Assembly: GCA_036898135.1 (NCBI GenBank)
Contig: CM072523.1
Coordinates: forward strand, 28,550,649 to 28,614,648
DNA length: 64,000 bases
From: Oncomelania hupensis
Taxonomy: Eukaryota > Mollusca > Gastropoda > Littorinimorpha > Pomatiopsidae
Direction of reading: 5' to 3'
Shown: positions 56,244 to 64,000 of the stretch, one piece after another
How the letters are laid out: the number at the start of each line of letters is the position of its first letter
Position numbering within the stretch: position 1 is the stretch's first letter
Translations under genes and position numbers: made by a program
The notes under the pieces: generated by a model
Told to the model about the DNA's origin: nothing
The model's input: the letters and a program-made list of their open reading frames with translations, nothing else
The model's database searches: none

Positions 56244-56680
56244 CCCGTTCTTCCTCCCTCTCTCACTTTATCTAGCATAAGCACAAACACACATTCGCAG
56301 GCAGGCACACACACACACACACACATACTTACATAAAAGCAAAAATTGAAAAGAAAAGTACCCGAATCCAGTATTACCATTTTGTGAAATATGTTAAAAG
56401 TAATATTTTCTAATCAGTGCACTTGTATTTTAAGACATCGAAGATTTAGTGTAATTTATGGTGCTCTTATGCTGCAGAAAAAAAAATTATTACTGCTCAA
56501 AAGTCATTGGTGGTATGTTTAAAAATCGTAATGGACTAAGCATTATTTTCTATGACAATGCAAATCGCATGTCTGCAGCATTCACTCAGGACTTCATGAC
56601 TTCAAAGCAGGACTCTCCCCAGGAGAGAAGAGAGAGAGAGAGACAGACAAACAGACAGACAGACAGAGAGAGAGTTTACT
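55950..56680. repeat. Purine and CT/GA microsatellites, unit 2
   Basis: (GAA)n 55950-55990, (CT)n 56155-56238, (CA)n 56308-56325, GA/GACA 56630-56675. Confidence 0.95.
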
Positions 56681-56876
56681 GTCTAGGTACCCCGCACTAC
56701 GTCATCAACGACATTATCCTCTTCCGTATATTATGTAGTGTATTTTCCAGGTCGAGATAAGGAAACGAGGTTGTCGTGTATTGTAGTGTTCACTATGTAA
56801 AGGTAATATAGTGGTACACGTACATGTTTATAGGTTATGGTGAAATTCTAAGTTTATATGCCTCGTAACATCAATG

Positions 56877-57625
56877 GCATCTACACCAAAGTCCAAGGCC
56901 AATCCCGTCAAGCCAGTCCATTCGCGAATGTTGTCCTCCCACCTCTTTTTCTGTCTCCCTCTAATTCTTCTGCCTCCTTGCACCGTGCCTTGCAGGATGG
57001 TCTTTGCAAGGTCTGATGCTTTGGTGACGTGGCCCTACCATCAGAGTTTCTGTTTCTTTACCACTGTGAGCATGTCATCGTGTTGGCCAATGGCTTGTGT
57101 GATGGTCTGTCGGACCTCGTCAATCTTGTGCCTACAGAAGAACACGAAATCTTGGATAGATGGACAGAGTACTGCTCTGACCATTACAACCACACACCAA
57201 ATGGAGACCCATCAGTTCTAGCATGTCCCCAGAACGGAGAAGAAGAAGAAATCCTCCCAATTCTCCGAGAAGAAGTTGAGGTAGCATTGCAATCGCTGAA
57301 GAAGGTGAAATCAGCGGAACAACAAATCTGAAGAATTGCTTCAAGCAGGAGGAGAAGCGATGATTGACGCTCTCGTCATTATATGTAACAAGATCTGGCA
57401 CAATGGGGAATGGCCTACATGTACATCATGGACCCAGTCGCTTGTCGTCAGCAAGACAGAAAAAGAGGTGGAAGGACAACATTAGAGAATGGACTGGCTT
57501 GCCACTGAGCGAAGCTATGAGGGTTGCTGAGGACAGAAAGATGGAATACGCTGGCTAAACGATCATCTGTGGTGGCTTCACGACGTTAGAGTTACGGGAT
57601 AGGATAGATAGGATAGATAGGATAG
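56877..57625. mobile_element. Rearranged RTE LINE, unit 2 copy
   Basis: Same inverted-then-direct structure as 16588-17305, here with the segment reading EEEEILPILREEVEVALQSL that unit 1 has lost. (GATAG)n tail at 57598-57627. Confidence 0.8.
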
Positions 57626-58057
57626 GATAGGCCAAAATCAAAGCGATCGAAGGGTGGGTGTCTCACAAAGCCTAATAGCAGACGACAGTTGAACGAGTTA
57701 GTGTTCGTACTTTTAACTCTGTTGCACCGATTTTTGTTAAAACATTGGAATCGACCAAAGACGACATTTCTTTTCCAAAGCAAGTAGGCATTATAACATA
57801 AATAATATTTGTTAACACAAGGTATATTTTTAAAGTTGTAATAATATCGAGGAATATATCTGCAGAGATTCATTTTAGGATTCCGTGAATCGTGTGTACT
57901 GACTCCTTGACGTACCCAAATATATTTTAAAACTTATTGTAAATTCTTAATACCTAGAGACATGTTAATTAATAATAAACATTGATGGCTTATTATTACT
58001 ATCTCCAATTGTTATTTAATCTAACGTCTTACGTGTTAAATAGTTTTAATTTATTCC

Positions 58058-58322
58058 TTCCGATGACAGTATAAACCACGCAAGGTCTATCGCACCGACT
58101 TTAAAGATCCTGATGCTCATGTCCTAGACACGTGAGTGCCGGCTACACAAATACAACCAGCAAGCATGCCCAGGGTTGTGCTAAGTTGTCTGGGCGTCAG
58201 ACTATGCACCCAAAGCTTGCAAGTGGGCGCCTCGGGCGGCTTGAGTTAGATCCTCTATCGGCCAGCGCCTTGAGCAGCTCTTGAGCTAGAAAAGTGAGCT
58301 ATAAGAACGATGAAATAAATAC
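58058..58322 (+). mobile_element. Old SINE copy, unit 2
   Basis: Counterpart of 17688-17955. Confidence 0.8.
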
Positions 58323-58536
58323 GCAACCAACTCCTTGAAGCATAGCCGTTGAGGGCGTATGGCGAAGGTCTATTTACATGTAGATTTGTGTATTATTTGA
58401 GGTGGGTTGACAGGCGTTGAACTTGAACTTGAACTTTGTCCTTTTATTTCACAGAACTTTATTTAAATATACAAAATGACAAGAGGCTCATGGGCCTGGG
58501 GGCTGTATAGCCAAATAATAATAATAATAATAATAA

Positions 58537-58963
58537 TGGTAGTGCTTCGGCTTGCGGATCGGAAGGTCCCGGGTTCGAGCCCTGGCCGGGCCATTGTGTT
58601 GTGTCTCTGGGAAAGACACTTTACTCCTGTTTTCCTACTCCTTCGGATGAGAGTATAAACCGAGGTCTAGTCTGTGTCGCATACATTCCATCATAACGGA
58701 CTTTAAAGATCCTGACGCTCATGTCCTAGACGGGTGAGTGCCGGTGACAAGAAAACACCCAGCATGCACCTAGGTCCTTCTCCCCATCCCTGGCTACCCA
58801 GGATTGTGCTCAGTTGTCCGGGCGTCAGACCATGCGCCCAAAGGCTGCGGGTGGGCGTCTCGGGCGGCTTGAGTTAGATCCTGTATCGGCCAGCGCCTTG
58901 AGCAGCTCTTGAGCTGGAAAAGCGCTATATAAGAACGATTAAATAAATAAATAAATAAAATAA
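58537..58963 (+). mobile_element. Full-length tRNA-derived SINE
   Basis: About 430 bp inserted in the (AAT)n tract and absent from unit 1 (18147-18216). The tRNA-like head has the B box GGTTCGAGCCC (58572). The body includes gacgctcatgtcctagacgg and gggcgtctcgggcggcttg. The 3' end is gcgctatataagaacgat followed by (AAAT)n/(AAT)n. This is the reference copy for the SINE fragments elsewhere in the window. Confidence 0.88.
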
Positions 58964-58983
58964 ATAATAATAATAATAATAAT

Positions 58984-60486
58984 AATAATGGATGCTAAAT
59001 ACGCGCCTTTCCCCAAATCAATCAGGCTCAAAGAGCGGCGATCTGTACCAACATACACGCTCACCTGTCTCATCCACACACACACACACACACAAACACA
59101 ACAAATACACACCTATCACTATCTATCAAAGGGGTTGGTAGGTTTTAAGTGGGGGGGGGATTGGGATACACATAGCATTCGTACCATGATCGGCATTGTA
59201 TAACACTATACATTTACAATATATTCAGCAACTGGACTGACAAACACTAATGAATTTACAATCACAAAAATAAATGTGGCAACAAACTAAATACACAGAA
59301 CGATACCAATTTAACATCATATCAATACAACACAATAAGACAAATAACACGTAAATCAGACAAAATGTAAAGTAAAGTGTCAGCAGATTGCACTTTTAAA
59401 TTCGAGAAAAAAACCAACTCGGGTTATAACCAAGAAGAAATGGTTATATCCAAGAAGAAAGCAATCTAGAGGCAAATTCTATTTCAGTGTAATGATCGTG
59501 ATGAGATACTAGTTTTATTTAAACAGAGAGAAGATAATTCCAATAAAACGACTCAGTTTTAATAACCTAGTTTTAGATTTTGAATTCATCAGTTGTTGCA
59601 TTTTATACACATTTGTTGCAGACATAAATTATGTATTACTGCTCAGAAGTCATTGGTGATTTGTTTAATAATCGTAATTGCTACGCATCATAATGCAAAT
59701 CATATGTCTGCAGCATTTATTCAGGTCTTCATGACTGCAAAGCATGACTGACAATGAGTTAACTAGGAATTCCTAAAAGGGATTTGAAAATTTTATCCTA
59801 CAACGAAACCGCAGTTATTTAGTAGAGGATTATGCAGTCTGTGCAACATCCTATCGACGGCCTTTAAGGTCCACGAAATCTGAATTCGGTGGATCTATGA
59901 TAAGTAGGCCTATCTACGTTCGAGACGTATCGGTTCTAGGGGAGATAACCGTTACGCATAATTATTCTACTTTCAACGGCAAGTAAACAAGGAAGTGACT
60001 TGTATGTCTACTTCAACTCTGCTGCGGCGACATGTCATCATAGAGAACGATCCATCATAGGCGATTTTTTCTGTTCACAAGCAGGTCAGCATTGTAACTT
60101 AAATAATTATAATGTATGCTCGTAGGTGCAATAATATCGAGGAATATAGCAGCTTATGTTTAGTTTCGGATTGCTCGGTACTTGAGTAGACTCAATCAAT
60201 GACATTCATGCAGAAATAGAACTGTCAAATCAACGAGGGAGTGTACTGGAGTATAATGATATCTTTAAACACAAGATCGTCAAGTCTGCATTGTTCATAG
60301 CTTACATGTAGGTAAGATGTGTAGGATTATTCATATGACAGGCCTATAGGCCTAAATCAGTGATAAGTGTAATATGTCGACAATATGAAGCACACATATT
60401 TAAGTTGCCGTCATGTTTGCTTTATGTTATCATAACGTTCAACGTTGGTGTAAATAATTTTGTCACTTACTACCTACATTTCATGG
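58984..60486. other. Spacer with no recognisable gene, unit 2
   Basis: Counterpart of 18217-19680, with small indels, including a (CA)n and a G-run near 59150. No supported feature. Confidence 0.6.
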
Positions 60487-60495
60487 TATGCATTC

Positions 60496-60738
60496 CATCA
60501 TAACGGACTTTTAAGATCCTGGCGCTCATGTCCTAGACGGGTGAGTGCCGGTGAAAAGAACACACCCAGCATGCACCTAGGTCCTTCTCCCCCATCCCTG
60601 GCTGCCCAGGATTGTGCTCAGTTGTCTGGAGCGTTATTACGGTGCAAGTTGGCGCCTCGGGCGGCTTGAGTTAGATCCTGTATCGGCCAGCGCCTTGAGC
60701 AGCTCTTGAGCTGGAAAAGCGCTATATAAGAACGATGA

Positions 60739-60808
<70 letters not shown>

Positions 60809-60811
60809 GTA
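60496..60811 (+). mobile_element. 5'-truncated SINE
   Basis: TSD tatgcattc (60487-60495 and 60812-60820); unit 1 has the empty site at about 19678-19695. It lacks the tRNA head and ends gcgctatataagaacgatg then (AAT)n (60741-60807). Confidence 0.88.
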
Positions 60812-60957
60812 TATGCATTCTTTGTAAATGTGGAGACGGGTTTATGTTCATATCAGTGTAGGCCTACTGTTGTAACAGTTTACACTCAAACGGTTTTCAA
60901 CTAATAGACCAAAGTTGTAGTGCGTGTTTATGAAATCCCATTTATAAAATATTTAAT

Positions 60958-61322
60958 TTTCACCAATTTCAGCCAAATAATCTTATTTTCTTATTAACTT
61001 ATCTTGATATTATTTGTTTACAAATAATGTAAGATTTCTATCAATAATATATTTTCTCCGTAAATAACTTATTCATGATAATTATAGGTAAATAAGGCAT
61101 TGTTGCTAAACATGGAATTATTTACCTATATAATGCATTATTTAGGAGATGTTGTTAAATAATGTATTATTTAGAAATGTTTCTAAATAATGATTTGTTT
61201 ACTTATATATTGTCATTATGTAATGTGCTAAAGTATGTATTATTTAGAAGATGTTGCTAAATAATGTATTATTTACGTAAAAAATTCATTGTTTATGGAC
61301 TGCAATTTTCATTATTTAAGGT
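60958..61322 (-). repeat. AT-rich palindromic repeat family, unit 2 reversed copy
   Basis: Counterpart of 19838-20168. The empty site for the compound insertion of unit 1 is immediately to its right (61320-61330). Confidence 0.75.
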
Positions 61323-62934
61323 AGGTACATGATATATTACTGTGAGGGTATGTGGTAGTGATAAAGAAAAAGGCAAAATCGTGATTTTAAGGTGTTTGGG
61401 GATTTAAAATAAGGCACTGCTTTATTACACTCTAGTTTTTTTATTCGTTCGCATCAGTATTAATATACGAAACTGAAACGGTAACGGCTCCGGAACAGAG
61501 GGATCCATCTTTATTTCTACATTGGCGACCTTGCCTTCAGAGTATTTCCGCCATGTCTCTTCTCAGTCCCATGTGCAAATTCCTGGTAGTTTCGATTAAG
61601 CTGAAATTAAAACATAATTCAACTCAAAATAACATATGGAAGCACAGTCTCAACACAGTTTTGGGGTAAATAAATATAAAAAGAAAGCTTTTTCCCCTCT
61701 TCTGGCAAAGATGCTGAAACACTGAACATTCCCGCACAAAACTGACCTTAACTTTTCAACCTGTATTCGGGAAGTTACAGACGTACGTTTTATCTTCGAA
61801 TTTGTAGAGTGATTTATGTTGAAAAATAAATAATTAACATAACTGTGGGATTTTAAATCTTTGGAAAGATCTTGCATTTAATTATAGAAAGCAGTAAAAT
61901 TAAAAACACCAAGTTTTCAAGCGAATACTGGAATCCCCTAAATAATGAAAAATGCAGTCCGTAATAAATGTTTACGTAATTGTTTACGTAAATAAAGCAT
62001 TATTTAGCAATATATTCTAAATAATACTTTATTTAGCAAATTCTCCTAAATAATGCATTGTATAGGTTAACAAATAATTATTTAGAAAACTGTCTAAATA
62101 AAACATTACTTAATACAATCTGCTAAATCATGCATTATAAAGGTAAATACTTTTTTTATTTAGCAACAAAGCCTTATTTACCTAGTTGCGTAGACAATGT
62201 AATGTTTAGCTAAATAATAAGATATTTAAGCAGCAAAAATATTATTTAGGGAAATCTTACATACAAATTATTATTTAGAAAATAAACTCCTATATAAGGA
62301 TTATTTAGCTGAAAGTGGTACAAATCAGTTGATGGAAAGTTTATTATCGTGACAATGACTTTACAAGGTAATTTGATTTATATTGTTATGATGTTAAAAG
62401 ATAATGAAACTGACACTTGTCGCTCAAACCGACCGTTAATCTGCGAATGTTGGGCTTCCCTACCGTGATTAACACCTGTGACTACTACACACCCTTTTTC
62501 GGCATTGCTAGGTTTAGAACCAACATTGATGTTATTAATAGGCCCATGAACAAATACATTTATTGATGGGTATTACAAACGTTCCTTTTAAATAAATCAA
62601 TTATTTGTTTTAATGTAAAGTATATCCAATGATGAAACAGTCACTGTACATTGTAAACTGATCTGTGACGCAGAAACGTGTAAGGGGTTAGCCTTTACGG
62701 AAAAAGATTAACAAAAACGTGAGTTTTGTTGTATGTGGGTTTCACTGGTTTGACCGCAGAAGGTAACTACGTGTGCATGTGAAAACAAGGAAGAGATGTT
62801 ATTTTTGGACGGTGTATGCTAAGACTTTGACAAGTGAGTCTAGATAAAGAACGTAAGGACAATGTATTTTACAGAGCCTTGATATCATTCCTCTTCACTC
62901 CATTAGCATCCTTTGCTGTGTTCACTGCTGCAGG
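61323..62934 (+). promoter_or_regulatory. Upstream flank of TRIM-NHR gene 3
   Basis: Uninterrupted flank like that of gene 1, with AT-rich palindromes at 61934-62318 and ctgctgcag just before the ATG. Confidence 0.45.
61934..62318 (+). repeat. AT-rich palindromic repeat family, copy before gene 3
   Basis: Collinear with 2866-3248 and 22610-22995. Confidence 0.75.
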
Positions 62935-64000
62935 ATGGATACAGGCGGCATGTCAGACTTGGAACCGTCACTGGTAGAGTGTTCCATCTGCAGTGAATAT
63001 TTCCAAAACCCCAAGATTTTGCCGTGCGGCCATATCGCCTGTCGACAATGCTTGGTTACGTGGCTGCAAACCAAACCCGATGCCGGCTGCCCGATGTGTC
63101 GTCATGATCCGGGCATTAGGGCAGGTAGCAGCGTGGAAGAGACGTTGGATGACTGGCCAACAGATCTCGCCATGGCGGCTTTGGTTGATGCTCACCGCAC
63201 GCTGACCAAGAAACCCAAGGTCTGTTGTTGCTGTAACAAAGTGGCTGATGCCCTGTGCTTGGACTGCGGTGACCTGTTCTGCACTGGCTGTCAGGTCATT
63301 CACTTGAAACAATCTATGGCTAAAAACCACCAGCTGCGCGATCTGGCCTCACTGACCACGGAGACGCTAGCTGCCGGCAGACCCGCCCCTTGCGCTAATC
63401 ACAGTGACAAGGTGACAGAGGTGTACTGTCCGACACACGGCGTCGCGCTGTGTGTAGTATGCGCCACCACCACCCACCGCCACTGCCAGCACGTGGTCAG
63501 TCTGCAGGCCAGGCAGCAACAGATAACGGCGGAGCTGCGGCAGCTGACGGCCATGCTAGCGGAGGGAGAGAGAGAACTGAACCTCTGCGTCAAGCAGTTG
63601 GACCAGCACGTCAAGCTGACGGATCAGCGCCTCGACCAGGCCCTGCAGGACATCGAAACCACTTACGGCCGATTGGAAAAGGCCCTCAAGGACTCTCGTC
63701 AGCGTGTGACGGACACAGTGATAAAAGCTAGGGATAACGTCATTGGCGACGCCAGCGACGTCAAGGCGGAGGCCCAAGAGAGAAACGGCAAGCTGTCAGC
63801 CCACAAAGTCGTTACGCAGAGAAATGAACGTCAGAGCGAGAACGGTTCTGTCACTGAGGTCAACGCTCAGCTGAAGGAGCGCGTCATTGACCTTCATCGC
63901 AGGGCCATTACGTCGATCGACAAGTCTGTCAGGTCCTTCGCCTTCACCTTTGACCAAGAAGTCGTCCGCAGAATCGAACGAGATCTTTCTGAACTTGGGA
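62935..64000 (+). CDS. TRIM-NHR gene 3, exon 1 (partial, cut by window end)
   Basis: 355 codons are open from ATG to the last base, aligned without gaps to exon 1 of genes 1 and 2. All RING (C16, C19, C31, H33, C36, C39, C52, C55) and B-box ligands are present. RING-edge residues T42 and R56 are as in gene 1, while other sites (T167, R and Q in TDQRLDQ, S replacing Y near residues 333-336) follow gene 2. Private changes include K149R, A160V and a K-to-I change in the coiled coil. The donor should lie about 38 bp beyond the window. Exons 2-5 cannot be judged. Confidence 0.92.
   Translation, partial: MDTGGMSDLEPSLVECSICSEYFQNPKILPCGHIACRQCLVTWLQTKPDAGCPMCRHDPGIRAGSSVEETLDDWPTDLAMAALVDAHRTLTKKPKVCCCCNKVADALCLDCGDLFCTGCQVIHLKQSMAKNHQLRDLASLTTETLAAGRPAPCANHSDKVTEVYCPTHGVALCVVCATTTHRHCQHVVSLQARQQQITAELRQLTAMLAEGERELNLCVKQLDQHVKLTDQRLDQALQDIETTYGRLEKALKDSRQRVTDTVIKARDNVIGDASDVKAEAQERNGKLSAHKVVTQRNERQSENGSVTEVNAQLKERVIDLHRRAITSIDKSVRSFAFTFDQEVVRRIERDLSELG

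Larger units (their letters stand above)
22237..61559. repeat. Tandem segmental duplication, unit 2
   Basis: This is the second copy of the unit, holding TRIM-NHR gene 2 and its spacer. It is about twice as long as unit 1 because of unit-2-only insertions: solo LTR 23576-24928, SINE-like 26168-26405, LTR-like 27403-30446, the 19.8 kb nest 32275-52090, and SINEs near 58537 and 60496. Without these the two units are about the same length and collinear. Confidence 0.9.
61560..64000. repeat. Tandem segmental duplication, unit 3 (cut by window end)
   Basis: The upstream flank and exon 1 of a third TRIM-NHR gene repeat 2498-4930 and 22237-26040 in order. The window ends inside exon 1, so the array continues to the right. 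Confidence 0.9.

Noticed and set aside
63399..63777. Antisense and alternative frames over TRIM exon 1 (also 4378-4705, 25481-25808)
   Set aside because: Shadows of the GC-rich real frame; they have no independent motifs.

Overview
This is animal nuclear DNA: genes in exons with GT-AG borders, no operons, heavy microsatellites (CT, TCTG, ATT, AGT, CAT, GAT), RTE and CR1/L2-like LINEs, tRNA-derived SINEs, LTR elements and a Ginger1 DNA transposon. The mixture, and the RTE endonuclease of the type annotated as 'craniofacial development protein 2-like', suggest a mollusc, probably a marine gastropod. That assignment is inference; nothing here fixes the species.

Host content is a tandem array of near-identical genes on the + strand. 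Each encodes an N-terminal RING / B-box / B-box / coiled-coil (TRIM) module in one exon. By exon joining I assemble behind it a Neuralized homology repeat (NHR) split over four small exons. Gene 1 is at 3863-11480 and gene 2 at 24966-53544, both complete. Gene 3 starts at 62935 and runs off the window. Both complete models keep phase 0 at every junction and give 533 residues. The whole unit (about 1.4 kb upstream flank, gene, and about 10 kb of downstream spacer) is repeated, so the window is a segmental duplication with three starts. Comparing units reveals empty sites for most insertions and so their exact borders and target-site duplications (TSDs).

Layout: 1-2488 RTE LINE (minus strand, 3' end off-window); 2498-11480 upstream flank and gene 1, with a CR1/L2-like LINE in intron 2 (6364-8508); 11481-22236 spacer with RTE fragments, a MITE, SINE relics and an AT-rich palindromic repeat family; 22237-26786 second upstream flank, a solo LTR 37 bp before exon 1 of gene 2, then exons 1-2; 27403-30446 LTR-like insertion in intron 2; 30919-31059 exon 3; 32275-52090 a 19.8 kb nested insertion inside intron 3; 52607-53544 exons 4-5; 53545-62934 second copy of the spacer and third upstream flank; 62935-64000 exon 1 of gene 3.

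The nest in intron 3 of gene 2 has three levels. A 1.2 kb TIR element (TSD CATAATC) holds an 18.6 kb Ty3/gypsy-class retrotransposon with LTRs, PBS and PPT. Its pol order is protease-integrase-RT-RNase H, the Gmr1-like order. Its RNase H is split by a 10.6 kb Ginger1 element with CCGG TSDs, about 130-bp TIRs and a GPY/F plus OTU-protease remnant. Most of the Ginger1 body is two large arrays of a 66-bp satellite in opposite orientations.

Most notable points: the TRIM-NHR gene array, whose NHR exons 2-3 differ between paralogs far more than exon 1, exon 4 or the adjoining intron, with nearly all changes altering amino acids; and the Ginger1 with mirror-image satellite arrays and a 22-bp inverted segment between palindromes in one of its TIRs.
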